A stretch of 64,000 nucleotides of DNA from Smallanthus sonchifolius (taxonomy: Eukaryota; Streptophyta; Magnoliopsida; Asterales; Asteraceae). The notes beneath the pieces were generated by a model. It saw nothing but the letters and a program-made list of their open reading frames with translations, was not told the DNA's origin and ran no database searches. The stretch is taken from NCBI GenBank assembly GCA_023525975.1, contig CM042042.1, positions 48,495,880 to 48,559,879 on the forward strand. Direction: 5' to 3'. Made by a program: the position numbers and the translations under genes. Shown piece by piece: positions 22,912 through 34,131 of this stretch (position 1 is its first letter; each line of letters begins with the position of its first letter).

Positions 22912-23407
22912 CTATTGAGACGCCATTGTTGGAGGGATCGAAAAAAGAACAAGATGACATTAATGCTTGAAATACTTTTCAAGAAATAGTAGTTGAAGTT
23001 GGTTGGGATCCTAATAATGATGTTATTTTAAAATTTGAAAGATAAAAGGTTTTATACCACAAAGAAAGTTTAGAAGTCTCTCATTGAACCTTCAAGAAAC
23101 ATGGAATATTTTGGTTGGTGGGCTTTGTCAAGTTTTTAATTTTTTTAATTGTAAACGCACACACGCTCTAAATCTACTTTTAAATCTACACCATTTGTTT
23201 ACGACGTGACTAGAATCCACAACCTTTTAAAAAAAGAACACCATGCAACACTCCTAGGTACCATTAAGCCAAATGTCCTTTGGTGGGCTTCGTCATCTTA
23301 AATCTTGATCCTAATAAATAAATATTATTTATGGTTGATGGTGTTATGTTATTAAGTATTCAAATATGTATACATTTTCATATTGTGAAGAGAATCATAA
23401 CATAGTT

Positions 23408-23482
<75 letters not shown>

Positions 23483-23483
23483 A
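22912..23483. other. Intergenic sequence ending in a long (TA)n array
   Basis: No gene is visible. The last 70 bp (about 23403-23478) are an almost pure (TA)n microsatellite abutting the Helitron terminus. The ORF translating to poly(Ile-Tyr) is an artefact of this repeat. Confidence 0.6.
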
Positions 23484-23639
23484 CTAGTTGGAAACCCGCG
23501 CGATGCGGCGGTGGCGACAATTTACAGCGCGATACTCGGTTTCTGTTAGTTTATCAATCCTCTCGTGATAAATTGGTGTGGTCTATCAAGATAGTTGTTA
23601 GCAAGCAATTTAATACTATGTTTCTTCAACATTAAGGAT

Positions 23640-24125
23640 ATTCGATTCTAAAAGTAAACCTGTTTAATATGGACACATATATTTTGATCATGTTTTGACC
23701 CGTTTAATATTTACATATATATTTTTACCATGTTTTGACCCGTTTAATATTAAATCACATATTTTGGACCCGTTTAATATCATCAGATATATATTGACCA
23801 TGTTTGACTCGTTTAATATTAAATCACATCTTTTTGACATTGTTTAGACCCGTTTAATATCATCACATATATATTGACCTTGTTTGACCCGCTTAATATT
23901 AAATCATATACTTTGACCCGCTTAATATTAAATCATATATTTTGACCCGCTTAATATTAAATCATATTGTTGACCCGTTTAATATCATCACATATATATT
24001 GACATTGTTTGACCCGCTTAATATTAAATCATATATTTTGACCCGTTTAATATTAAATCACATATTTTTTACCCCTTTTTTGACCCGTTTAATATCATCA
24101 CATATATATTGACCCGTTTGACCTA
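23640..24125. repeat. Minisatellite with unit 'ttgacccgtttaatat'
   Basis: About fifteen imperfect units built from (t)tgacccg(t/c)ttaatat alternate with two spacer types, 'taaatcatatatt' and 'catcacatatatattgac', giving a higher-order period of about 30-60 bp. The array lies just inside the 3' end of the Helitron. Tandem arrays near that end are common in non-autonomous plant Helitrons. Confidence 0.75.
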
Positions 24126-24964
24126 AGAAGTCAAACTGTTCCATATTGAATTTTTAAATAGTGACTCGGTGAGTTATTTTTCAAAGCATCACTACACTAT
24201 GGTTGACCTCATAAGTCAAACTATGGCTATATTAAGTGTGATGTTGCTGAACCAACATAATTAATTTCATGTTCCCAAAATTGATCAGTACTTCATATTA
24301 AATCCCTAAATTAGATGCATATGATTTAGCAACACAAAACATACATAAAAGTCAAATAACCATAACAGTTGTCATACCAAATACCATCCAAATGTCAAAA
24401 CATGTATATGTCGTTTGGTATGTAAATCCAATTTTTCTCTCTTGCAGCATGTACTTCTTTAAGTACATCTGTGCAGACTTTCAATAGCTCCAATGCTGAA
24501 TTTTGTTTTTGGGAAATGGGCAACTCTATTAATAATTAACAAGCTCCAATGTTGAATTGCATCTGGATGATGTGGTGAATGCTGTGATGGCTAAAGGGAG
24601 AGTTGACTTTTTGATAAACTGAACCATTTGAAGAGGCTTGAGTTAGACACTTGGTGGGGAGGATTTGAACCCGAATACTAAAAAGACAGAAGCCTTCCCA
24701 AGTATACCATATAGTAGGAGCACAAAATAAAATACGTAACGCATCAGAAAAAAAAAACATAAATTCTAGCAATCATGTTAAATAGTATACATCAGGAAAA
24801 TACATACATTAGGAGTTTATATTTATTTTTTAATCGTGTAACTAACAGCAATAGTTGAAAGATTTATAAAACCTAGAAGCTTCGATTTGAAGCATTCCCA
24901 TTCTAGCAGTATTGTTTGAGATTCAAAAAGAGTATGAGAATATAAGATAAAATAGCCATACCTG

Positions 24965-25070
24965 AACTGTCTTACTTAAACTTGCCATTACATTTGGAAT
25001 TCCACCTTCATGATCCAATGCCTTTCTAGTTGGGCCTTTATTCATAGCATTAAAGCACTGGTTATCAAGT
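24965..25070 (-). pseudogene. Captured exon fragment of an unidentified gene
   Basis: On the minus strand an open stretch reads N-A-M-N-K-G-P-T-R-K-A-L-D-H-E-G-G-I-P-N-V, then M-A-S-L-S-K-T-V-Q. It ends at cag followed by a GTATGG donor near 24960. The composition looks like a real exon but I cannot name the gene. It lies inside the Helitron in the same orientation as the other captured pieces. Confidence 0.45.
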
Positions 25071-25507
25071 AAACATGCATGAGAGCTAAATGTGGCAAGT
25101 TATACATGTTTATTGACAAACGGATTGATATGGGTTATGTTTTGCTTAGCACGGGTCAAATGTAGAAACTTAATAAAAGTGGAAAAACTAAAACAGATTC
25201 AAGGGGTCAAAAGTCATGCAAAGTACACTTACAATGCATAAAACCTCTTAATCCTTTGTCATCAAAACAATATCGTTTTAAAAATCAATATTTACAAAAA
25301 TCAAGAAAGGAAATTACAAAAGGTGTCTGCGGTTCTACCCAACTGGTATTGACATGTACTAATAATATTTATTTTTTACCCGAACCTGTAGTGTGGAGTA
25401 AACTTTGGTAACTAATATAACCGGTGGATGTTGTTTTACCTTTAATCGGTGCCTAACCCGAGTTGGTGGGGCCATGACAAAACTAACTCAAGAAAGAAAA
25501 TACCTCA

Positions 25508-25670
25508 TCAAGGAGATCTGGATGGATCCCGAATGTTTTTCAGAGCTTCAACATCAGGTCTCCTACCTCTTGTTCTTTCATGTAGCATTTGATTATACAC
25601 AACAAATAAAGAGGCATCTACATCATATTCAGCTTCCCATTCATACATTGAAATTGAACCATCTCCTAAA
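25508..25670 (-). pseudogene. Captured exon fragment of an unidentified gene
   Basis: The minus-strand reading frame contains L-G-D-G-S-I-S-M-Y-E-W-E-A-E-Y-D-V-D-A-S, followed by L-F-V-V-Y-N-Q-M-L-H-E-R-T-R-G-R-R-P and D-V-E-A-L-K-N-I-R. This looks like host protein sequence rather than transposon coding sequence. A stop follows shortly. I do not recognise the donor gene; it may be the same gene as the fragment at 24965-25070. Confidence 0.45.
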
Positions 25671-26561
25671 AAAAGTTTAGTGGTGTTTAACTTATCCAGA
25701 ATATAATATGAAACTATTAAAAAGATCAAAATCTTTAAACACACAAATGCATTGAGCATACAAATAAAGATAACCAACTAATATCTGATGAACAACACAA
25801 ATAAATTAAAAAAAAAAGGCAAAACTCAAGATTTATTGAAAATGTACAAATCAATTTGCATAATTTTTATCTCCATCCTCAACAAAATAATCCTTTTACC
25901 CAAAAAGTCAACATAGAAGATGAACATATAAGCACAAGTACTGTTCCTTCAATGTTTTTGTTAAACAGGGATGGGTTTGAAAACTTGTTAATCATCGGAC
26001 CACAAAACAGAAGAACAAAGATCTGTGGAAAATTGAAGGCCAGATTAGGGTTCGGAAGAAAATAACCGAAATAGTCAAAATACAAAGAACAAAAGAACAC
26101 AAGATAGCAGACTTCAACTCAAACTCAAATTCTGATAGGGAACACAACAATCTAAATAACTTAAGAAAATTGAAAATTCAACCTTGGAATTACCTTTGAA
26201 TGGAGTGCTGATGCACACAAAACCAAATAGTCTCAAACATTGCGATTTTACTATAACAAATAGTATAGTAATAGTAGTCGCGGAAATTATCAATAAATTA
26301 ATATTTCAAATGTTTCCAGAATTCGATTTGCATATAGAACGAAGGTATCATACGAAGTAACCATCCATTCGATAACCGGAATGCTTAAGTATTTTCCAAT
26401 TCTGACCAGTTCTAAACCGTCCTAAATATTTGACCCGCTAATAACTGCAAAAAGCAAAAGTATTGTGTAAATATTTGCTTAATTATGAGCTGATCTGTAG
26501 CAAAAGTGCAAAACAAAATCATAATTTCTCTACCACAAAACAACACAAGCATGACACACAC

Positions 26562-26948
26562 CTTTCTTTACGGTAAACTTGTTGTGAACTTGATTAACAA
26601 CAGCCAAGCTGAATTGCGCATATCTACTCCAACCATGTGGCAAGGATGAAGAATCAGCTGCATCTAAGTTCACAGACAAATGGTCCATGTTGTTTCCCTT
26701 TGGAAATATAAGCAAAGGCCTGACAAAAATACAAACACAATCCTGACAAATGGTCCACATTGTTTCCCTTACGAAGCAAAAACATAACAGATGCTACGAT
26801 TATTTACCATTTATATCCACCGACAACAAAGACATCAAAAGAAAGATTTTTGTTGTTCTCACGAGATAAATTCTCAAACCTAAAGGCCTGAGGCTCCTCA
26901 ACTGTTTGATTCTTTGCTGTGTTAGCAACTTTTGGTTTTCCCACAACT
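26562..26948 (-). pseudogene. Captured UBP12/UBP13-like MATH-domain exons
   Basis: Two exons, separated by an intron, lie on the minus strand. Exon 1 (about 26948-26808) contains T-V-E-E-P-Q-A-F-R-F-E-N-L-S-R and F-D-V-F-V-V-G-G-Y-K and ends in a split Trp codon before GTAAATA. Exon 2 (26719-26562) contains L-L-I-F-P-K-G-N-N-M-D-H-L-S and H-G-W-S-R-Y-A-Q-F-S-L-A-V-V-N-Q-V, then a GTGTGT donor. This is the MATH/TRAF region at the N terminus of plant ubiquitin-specific proteases 12 and 13, which binds partners. The USP catalytic domain is absent, and part of the segment between the F-R-F and F-D-V motifs is shortened compared with what I know of the family. It lies within the Helitron, so it is read as a captured fragment and not a resident gene. 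Confidence 0.75.
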
Positions 26949-27151
26949 AAAAGATCCAAATTTAAAAATGTGTACATTATGCAAAAAGGTAACTAAACAT
27001 ATTTTAGGCATTAGAAATATGTACATTATGTAAAAAGGTTTGTCTTAATTTTTTTGTTAAATTACTATCAAATCCTCCCAATTTACATTATATAGTAGTA
27101 TAGATATAGATATAGATATATACATATATATTTATTTATATAAAGACATAA

Positions 27152-28942
27152 GGGTGAAGGGGGCGTTCACGGGTAGGCGCTTGCGGGTTCGCGGGTACCA
27201 CGGGTACACCGCCGCCGTCTACTCGGGTAGGCTTGCGGGTAGTGGGATGTGGGTATATTTACCCGAGCTTTCCTTCGACTTGTGCCATTGCCAAACGGCT
27301 ATATAGCCGTTACTTCATTTAAAATTAAAAAAAAAACTTTTTTTTCCTATATATATACAATACAATTATACCATTAAAATCACACCCAAAAATATTTTTT
27401 TCTACCATTTTTTTCTACTATAATGGATCGCGAATTGTTATTTCCTCATGAATCATCCGGTGACTACGAGTTGCTATTTCCTCACGATAGCGGGTCTAGT
27501 CTCCATTTTTTGACGAATATTGTCGCCCAAGCCGAACAAGAAGACACGGCAACCTCTAAAAAAATATATGTGCCACGTGATCGTGAACAAGCTCTTGAAA
27601 CTCTAATGAACGATTATTTCGTCGACGAAAATCCAAAATTTGATGAAGGTACGTTTCGTGAAAGATTTCGGATGTCAAAACGTTTATTTTTAAAAACTGT
27701 TGCGGATATAGAATCAAAATTTGAATGGTTCCAAGAGGGCTTAGACGGGAGGATGAAAAAGAGTTTCGTAACGTTACAAAAATGCACATCTGCGGTCAAA
27801 CAACTCGCGACCGGTAATCCTCCAGACGAATACGATGAGTATTTAAGTATGGCTTGTAGGACCTCACGTGAATGCCTAGAATATTTTTGTAATGCCATAG
27901 TTATACTATATGGTAAAGAGTTCTTACGAGGACCGACAAGCCACGGCGTTGCACTTTTGTACAACACGCATGAAGAAAAACATGGCATTCCGGGTATGCT
28001 CGGTAGCATCGATTGTACACATTTCGTTTGGAGAATGTGTCCAACAAGCCTACGTGGACAATATATGCGAGGTGATCACCAATACCCGACGATCATGCTC
28101 GAAGCGGTGGCTTCTAATGATTTGTGGTTTTGGCATGCGTTTTGTGGTCCGCCGGGCTCAAACAACGACATCAATGTTCTACAACAGTCTCCATTATTTA
28201 CCGACGAGTAACTTGGAACCGCGCCTAAATGTCCATTCCATGTCAACTCCCAAGAATACAAACGTGGATACTATCTTACGGATGGTATATACCCTACTTG
28301 GTCTACGTTTGTGAAATCGTTCGCATATCCAACTGATCCAAAAGAAAAGAAGTTTAAAAAGGTGCAAGAGTCGACAAGAAAAGACGTCGAACGAGCTTTC
28401 GATGTTTTAAAAGCTAAATGGGGTATACTTAAGCGACCCGCTCGCTCTCGTAAGTCGGAAAAGATTAGGAATGTGGTTTATGCGTGCATGTTACTCCACA
28501 ATATGATCATAAAAGATGACGGAAATGCAATATCACCGGTCTACATTAGGGATCCTCCGATTAATCCAGTTATAGACGATAATGTCCTTCCGGAGTTGCA
28601 CGATGCGAGTACACATTTTAGGCTACGATTTGATCTTGTGAAACATGTTGATAGCACGATTCATTTGGATGACGAAAATTAGATTGACTTTATGTATTTT
28701 ATTTTTATTCTATGTAATATTTTGTATTTCTTGTTATTTTTATTTTATTGAATAAATAAAATGTGTTTTATTTATTAGTTTTAATTTAAAAAAAGAAAAA
28801 AAAATGAGGGTATTAGCATTAGGGTTGTGTCCCTATCAATTTTGGGTATTAGGGTAGGAATATGGTTAAAGTGAGGTGACACATCCTTATTGGTTAGTTT
28901 GGTGTGGGTAAAATTTTGGTGAGGGTTGTGCCCCATTCACCC
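27152..28942 (+). mobile_element. PIF/Harbinger transposon, 1.79 kb
   Basis: The termini GGGTGAAGGGGGC (left) and CCCCATTCACCC (right) are imperfect inverted repeats. They are flanked by the 3-bp duplication TAA (27149-27151 and 28943-28945), the hallmark of PIF/Harbinger. The element encodes one transposase (27423-28682). The second, Myb-like protein that these elements normally need is not present, so it would depend on another copy for mobility. It starts only 47 bp from the 5' end of the Helitron. A (TA)n array begins about 20 bp beyond its right end. Confidence 0.85.
27423..28682 (+). pseudogene. PIF/Harbinger DDE transposase with one in-frame stop
   Basis: The reading frame stays open over 419 codons except for a single TAA at codon 263 (28209-28211). 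The stop lies between F-T-D-E and L-G-T-A-P, where a sense codon is expected. The DDE_4 nuclease triad is present across the break: Asp197 in G-S-I-D-C-T-H, Asp249 in G-S-N-N-D-I-N-V-L-Q and Glu323 in R-K-D-V-E-R-A-F. Conserved family segments such as K-R-G-Y-Y-L-T-D-G-I-Y-P-T-W and R-N-V-V-Y-A-C-M-L-L-H-N-M-I follow. As in other plant PIF transposases, an N-terminal region (about residues 55-120) should bind DNA. The single lesion suggests recent inactivation. A sequencing error or stop readthrough are alternatives. Confidence 0.85.
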
Positions 28943-28957
28943 TAAAATGTGAATATA

Positions 28958-28958
28958 A

Positions 28959-29012
<54 letters not shown>
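28958..29012. repeat. (TA)n microsatellite
   Basis: A pure TA array of about 50 bp, directly downstream of the PIF/Harbinger element. Confidence 0.8.
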
Positions 29013-29017
<5 letters not shown>

Positions 29018-29717
29018 AATTATTCAATCCAAGCAATTTAATTCAATGATATTTTAAGTATATGGATCAGTAATCTATACCTGATAAATAAATTACTAGA
29101 TGCGACAGGTGTCACAATTCTGTAAGCGCACGATTCTTTTTTCCCGTTTATTTTTCTTTCATTACTAACTATTTAATATTTCGTTACTTACTATTTAATA
29201 TTTTTTTATTAATTTTTAAATCTTATAAATCTTCATTACTAATTGTTTAATATTTTTTATTTAATGTGTGTTTAATATAAAAAAAATGAATGATTGATTT
29301 CTCATGTCATGTAAACTTCACATTCAAATGAGGCCGTAAGTTTCCTTACGGTCCCTCTTTGGACTTTAATGTCTTCATCTTCATATGGTATGCTCCCCTG
29401 TCCTCCAAAAATGAATGGTGTCAAGTGTCTAGGGCCCCTTTACTCTTGGAACCGTAAAAAAGATAACAAAAGAACATAAATTACAGGATTGTCTCATTTG
29501 CGCATCTTTGTGTGTGTATTTTTTTATACCTTTATCATTACGTTTTTCTCTCTTCTTCACTCACAACCATTTAAAAAAAATATTAAAAAATTTATACAGA
29601 TGAACAATGTTTCCTCAAAATATACAGAAAATTTATACATTTTCTCTCTCCTCCACTTACAACTCACTCACAAACATATGCAAGATCTTCGGTGAATGCT
29701 CTTAGTACTTACTTATC
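29013..29717. other. Intergenic sequence with a second Helitron-like 5' end
   Basis: No gene is seen. 'tctatacctgataaataaat' at about 29074-29093 resembles the 5' terminus of the mini-Helitrons, followed by a 'gacaggtgtcac' motif, so a broken Helitron may start here. The intact one begins at 29718. Confidence 0.4.
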
Positions 29718-30128
29718 TATACTCTCTAATAAATAAAGGTTTTGATGAAACACTTGTCACTCTCCTATTCACCATTAATTTTTTTTCCCGCCTCTCTTTC
29801 CTATTAATTATACAAATTTCGTTAATTGTTTTTATAATTTTTTGTTTCATGCCTCTCTTAATAAATAATAATGATTTCTATAATTTTTTTATAAAACATA
29901 GTTTATTTAAAAAAAAGTTTGTTCATAAAACATTTTTATAAATTGAACATTTGTTTCATTCTTTTTATTAAACATTTTTTAAAAATAACTATATAACGTT
30001 TTTTTCTAGAATTTGTATTAAAAATATATGTAATATGCCATAAATATTTAATATGTAAATCTTTATTACTAAGTATATATAACATAATATTTATTCAACT
30101 CGTGTAATACACGGGGTTTCTAACCTAG
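29718..30128 (+). mobile_element. Mini-Helitron (411 bp)
   Basis: It starts TCTATACTCTCTAATAAATA at 29718. It ends with the hairpin cgtgtaatacacg, ggtttctaac and CTAG (30125-30128), followed by T. It contains no coding sequence. It belongs to the family at 34033, 40099 and 50354. Confidence 0.7.
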
Positions 30129-30725
30129 TAAACATGTATATTAAAGTAGTAATTTTAAAGAAGAGAACTTAAAATTACTACACTTGGATTGTGTCGAGAC
30201 GAACATTGATTGAGCCATTTGCTGTATTGTGTGCACACCGATTGAGGGAAGGACTCTGTTTCTCCATCCACTACTACAACTCGTACGGTTACTGTAATTT
30301 CTAAACACCATAAGTTCGGTTAAGTCCTCATAGATGCATTGGTGGTATATTTTTTATAAGGATTAAAAACCGTGTATGCATTTATCGTTTTTAAAATCAA
30401 TTATTTTTAAAGTCTCTATACAAATCTCAACTTAGTTACTCATGAGTCTTTCATATTATGTTAGTAAGATTGAGTTGCGGTAATATACTAATATGTGATT
30501 GTTTATGGATCAAGATAATTTTGTCTCTAGGAGATGCTATATGCGGGCTATGTTTATGTTGAATGTCCTAAATCTGGCTCAACATATGGCTTGGGTTTGG
30601 GTAGGTTTCGGGCCAATGACTTGGGCTTGGGTAGGTTTTAGGCTATTAGGCCCATTCAACCCACCACCCTCTTAAGAAAGAGGGCAATAACTTTATAAAT
30701 AATTTCTTGTCTTCCTAGTTTCTAC
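30129..30725. other. Intergenic sequence, possible LTR fragment
   Basis: No gene is seen. The segment from about 30558 (tgttgaatgtcc) contains the repeated words 'cttgggtttgggtaggttt' and 'gggcttgggtaggtttta'. It runs into a stretch (30694 onward) that is duplicated at 33432-33532. A promoter/R-U5-like LTR remnant is possible but unproven. Confidence 0.3.
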
Positions 30726-31255
30726 TAGGGGTGCAAACGAGCCGAGCTGCTCGCGAGCTACTCGAGATCGGCTCGTTAAAAAGCTCGAAACGAGCCGAGC
30801 TTAAACGAGCTCGAGCCTAAGAATAAGCTTGTTTATTAAACGAGCCCGAGCCCGAGCTTCACTTATCGAGCTCGAGCCGGCTCGCGAGCCTTAACGAGCC
30901 TTTTATTTATATAATGTTTTTAATATATTTAATATATATTTATAAAATAATAATAATAATTAGTATATATAAAATTAAGATAAATATAATTAAATAATAT
31001 GTATTATGTTATATATAAAAACTATAATAAAATTTATATAAAAATAATTATAAATATATATAAATTAATTAATATATAATAAACGAGCCGAGCCCGAGCC
31101 GAGCTCGAGCTTGTAAAGCTACCAACGAGCCGAGCCCGAGCTTCAAAATTAGAGCTCGAATCGAGCCGAGCTCGAGCTCGAGCTCACAGTAAGTTAAACG
31201 AGCCGAGCTCGAGCCTAGTCAAGCTCGGGCTCGGCTTGGCTCGTTTGCACCCCTA
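30726..31255. mobile_element. hAT-type MITE (TAGGGGTGCAAACGAGCC)
   Basis: A 530-bp element has a perfect terminal inverted repeat of at least 18 bp (TAGGGGTGCAAACGAGCC) and the perfect 8-bp target duplication gtttctac (30718-30725 and 31256-31263). The subterminal regions are packed with cgagc and gctcg words, and the centre is very AT-rich. It shares the TAGGGGTG terminus with the autonomous-type hAT at 52557. Confidence 0.9.
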
Positions 31256-31589
31256 GTTTCTACCCTCCCTCTTGCTTTCACTAGAGCTTCTCTCTTTATC
31301 TATGCGTTCTCTTTATCATAATATATTAGAGACCCGTGTACTACACGGGCTTGAATAATAAAAACAATATGATTAATAAATTTGTAAATATTTCTATCGT
31401 TTTCATTATTCATGAAGCAAACATGGGAAATACAGGCTAGTATGATGCATAACATTTGATGAAATCCTTGACAACTTACAATTTAAAAAATATTGGGATT
31501 CGAGTCCAAAAACTGGTGTGTGCTCTCACGAATGACGTCTCATGAGTATAAGTTACATCACTCAATGGAGCGAACACCCAACTTCAGTC

Positions 31590-31865
31590 TACTGTTGCTG
31601 TAGATCACCTCCATCCCTAGGCCGCCCGCCCATCCTTCCCCGACCTCTTCCTTTGAATTTGCCTCCTCCACCACCACCCATGTCGCCACCTCCTCTCATG
31701 TACCCACATCATATTTTTAAGTGCAATAAATCACAGTAATCAAACAGGTGCCAAATTTGACCCGTTTAGTTATGAATGGATTAAATAAAAAAAAGAACTA
31801 ACCACGATAAGCTACATTCCCCCCACGACCACCACCTCGACCGTTGTTCGGGTAACCGTTCTTAC
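31590..31865 (-). pseudogene. Captured glycine/arginine-rich (RGG) exon pieces
   Basis: Two minus-strand pieces are visible. One, about 31866-31800, reads K-N-G-Y-P-N-N-G-R-G-G-G-R-G-G-N-V-A-Y-R and sits between splice-like signals. The other, about 31720-31595, reads Y-M-R-G-G-G-D-M-G-G-G-G-G-G-K-F-K-G-R-G, then R-G-R-M-G-G-R-P-R-D-G-G-D. RGG-box sequence is typical of RNA-binding proteins. The donor gene is not identified. Confidence 0.5.
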
Positions 31866-32519
31866 CTATTGAAAACAAAATAATATTAAAAACTAAAGTG
31901 ATACAATGTCGAATTTAATGTTTATAATGTAGGCAGAAGTTAATTACCTTGATGGTTTCCATGACCACAAAATAACAAAAGGATTATGCTATCTCGGTGA
32001 AGTAACTTTATTAACTTGATCATACTAAACAACAAAAATTTATGAACTCCATAAAACCTTAAAACAGGTATGAGAATCTGAGTAATTAGATATAAATACA
32101 AACAAGATCAGAAAATTGAAACGTCAAAAGAGATTAGACTCTAGTTTTGCAACCATATATTATTTGAATCACCCAATGCGTCAAAGCGTGTTATTTTCAT
32201 ATGGGTCGACCTGAGATAAAAAAACTTTATGTTCGAAAATACTTATAAGTGATTAATATGCCATAAATTATTACAAAGATAATATTTTGAATGGGTTGAG
32301 TAACGGGTCAAAACATCTTTAGGTCAAAACATGCATTTTTTGTATGGGTTGAGTTGACATGAAACACTTTTTGTCCAAAAAGAACTTTAAAAAAATTAAC
32401 GTGTCATGTATGATTAAAAAACTATATCATTTCAATAATAATTTGGTATTTTCTTTAATAAAACAATTTTATGCTAACTGAGGACATACATTAGAATCCT
32501 GCCTATAAAACATCTGCAG

Positions 32520-32920
32520 AAGTTACTTCTGAACCGTTCTCAGTAGGAAACATCTTTGTGCTTATATCCTTGTACGATTAGGTTAACAACTTAACCACAC
32601 TTGTTAACCCTAGCAACTGCAAGAGTTCTTTTTATAAGTACCTGGTCTATGAATAAACCAAGTACGCCCTTCAGCTTTATTTTATGTTCATATTCCAGTT
32701 TAGTAACACATGTGCCCTCGAACCTTTATCTGTTCAAAAATAAAGCAAATTAGTAACTTGGCACTTATTTAATTAACCTAACATTGAAAATGACATTATA
32801 ACCCAAAAAGAATGTGCAGGTTAAAATACCTAAATAAAAAGATATGTTAGTGTTATGATCAACTCGACAACCTCCCTCCATTTGAGACACCATCAAAGCA
32901 AAATTAACAGCACCCTACGA
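32520..32920 (-). pseudogene. Captured exon pieces of an unidentified gene
   Basis: Minus-strand stretches read like spliced host exons. G-A-V-N-F-A-L-M-V-S-Q-M-E-G-G-C-R-V-D-H lies at about 32918-32850. E-G-T-C-V-T-K-L-E-Y-E-H-K-I-K-L-K-G-V-L, then G-L-F-I-D-Q, lies at about 32722-32640. K-M-F-P-T-E-N-G-S-E-V-T-S-A-D-V lies at about 32560-32510. Each is separated by non-coding sequence of intron length. I cannot name the donor gene; it may be the same gene as the RGG pieces, since order and strand agree. Confidence 0.45.
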
Positions 32921-33431
32921 AAATCAACACAAAATCTTAATCGCAATTTTTAGAAAGACATTTTATTCAAAGTGAAATACCATACACCCAATTTATAAGG
33001 AATTATGGGACAGTTTATGGCACATGGATACTGGAATAAAAAGAAAAGTTGCACCCACCTGTTTGGAGTAAATTATAAGTGAGAGGTCAAAAATGGCAAA
33101 GATAGTATGTGTTTGGTTTGACTGTTTGAGGGCATGGGTTCTTAAGAATCTCTGAATACTTGCCAATTAATTCCCATTCCTATTCCAGTCTACCTTCATA
33201 TCCATACCCATAGGATTATAAATTGCAAACCAAACGCCACCTAAAAGTTCTTCTACACCATGTTTGAGTCTAATATTTCTTATAATTGTTTTTCTGTTTA
33301 TATCAGTTAAACAAAGACATAAGGAACCAACCAAAGGAAATTAATCAGTTAATATCAATTCAAAAATGTATGCCAAAAGTGATAAATTATCTATTTTAAT
33401 ATGATACATTACCAGAGCCAACAACGAATTG

Positions 33432-33532
33432 ATAAATAATTTCTTGTCTTCCTAGTTTCTACCCTCTCTTGCTTTCACTAGAGCTTCTCCCTTTATCTAT
33501 GCGTTCTCTTTATCATAATATATATACATATA
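33432..33532. repeat. Direct duplicate of 30694-31326 (minus the MITE)
   Basis: About 95 bp beginning 'ataaataatttcttgtcttc' and ending 'ctttatcataatatat' matches the sequence split around the hAT MITE at 30726-31255. Only the first copy contains the MITE. The two copies flank the captured-exon block, so they could be terminal direct repeats of an older element or the product of a duplication during insertion. Confidence 0.65.
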
Positions 33533-34032
33533 TAGGTTATGACTTATCGAAAACCAACTTGATCTTCGGATGGTGGTCCCCGATGTTATAGCCTCGGGCT
33601 CCTTTCTAACGTGTTATCTCCATGTTGCAGCTTTGTCAACCAAACTCTAATAATGATATATCATTGCTGATATCAGTTGTATCAATTGTTGACACCATAT
33701 GAGGAACCATGCACAAAAAGATATGAATTCGGCCTATACGTGAGCAAACACATCACTATTGATCGTATTTAGGGTGATGGTCATATGGTTGCAAATCCAC
33801 GTGAAGAGGGTATGGAAAGACGTATAGATTATGAAGGTGAGTTTTTGTATCTATTGCACCATACTACTTTGAATTATCTCAATTAGATTGCAGCCGGTAC
33901 ATCCTACGATAACTTTTTATTCACCAACACCGAGACTTATTAAAACACTCGAACCACACACATCAATTTGGGTTAGTATGGTGTACCACCACTATTGCAA
34001 GATGTATATGTCAAATCTGATTATATATATTA

Positions 34033-34091
34033 CTAGTTTAGATCCCGTGTTTACACACGGGCTGAATAATATTAATACATAAAATTTTTAA

Positions 34092-34131
<40 letters not shown>

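Larger units (their letters stand above)
23484..27104 (-). mobile_element. 3.6-kb non-autonomous Helitron with captured exons
   Basis: Read on the minus strand, the element begins TCTATACTACTATATAA (5' TC at 27104-27103), the usual plant Helitron 5' end. It closes with a GC-rich hairpin (ccgccgcatcgcgcgg) followed by tttccaa and CTAG (23487-23484). The insertion sits between A and T, with no target duplication, as rolling-circle insertion predicts. It has no Rep/helicase. It carries UBP12/13-like MATH exons (26562-26948) and at least two further exon-like pieces, all on the element's own strand, plus a minisatellite near its 3' end (23640-24125). Confidence 0.75.
31326..33431 (-). mobile_element. 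Probable Helitron segment carrying captured exons; 5' end not found
   Basis: At 31326-31329 ttag is followed by agacccgtgtactacacggg. On the minus strand this reads as the hairpin CCCGTGTAGTACACGGG, TCT, then CTAA, the same 3' signature as the mini-Helitrons. Several exon-like pieces lie beyond it on the minus strand. No matching TCTATAC 5' end was found before the duplicated sequence at 33432, so the right boundary is a guess. Confidence 0.45.

Noticed and set aside
23366..23635. ORF with a poly(Ile-Tyr) stretch
   Set aside because: It is a translation of the (TA)n microsatellite; similar ORFs at 44010, 59584, 59592 and 60069 were dropped for the same reason.
23640..24125. CRISPR-like array of regular repeats
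   Set aside because: Repeats are imperfect, spacers are themselves repeated, and the setting is eukaryotic transposon DNA.
27910..28314. 134-residue ORF overlapping the PIF transposase
   Set aside because: It is an out-of-frame shadow of the DDE domain.
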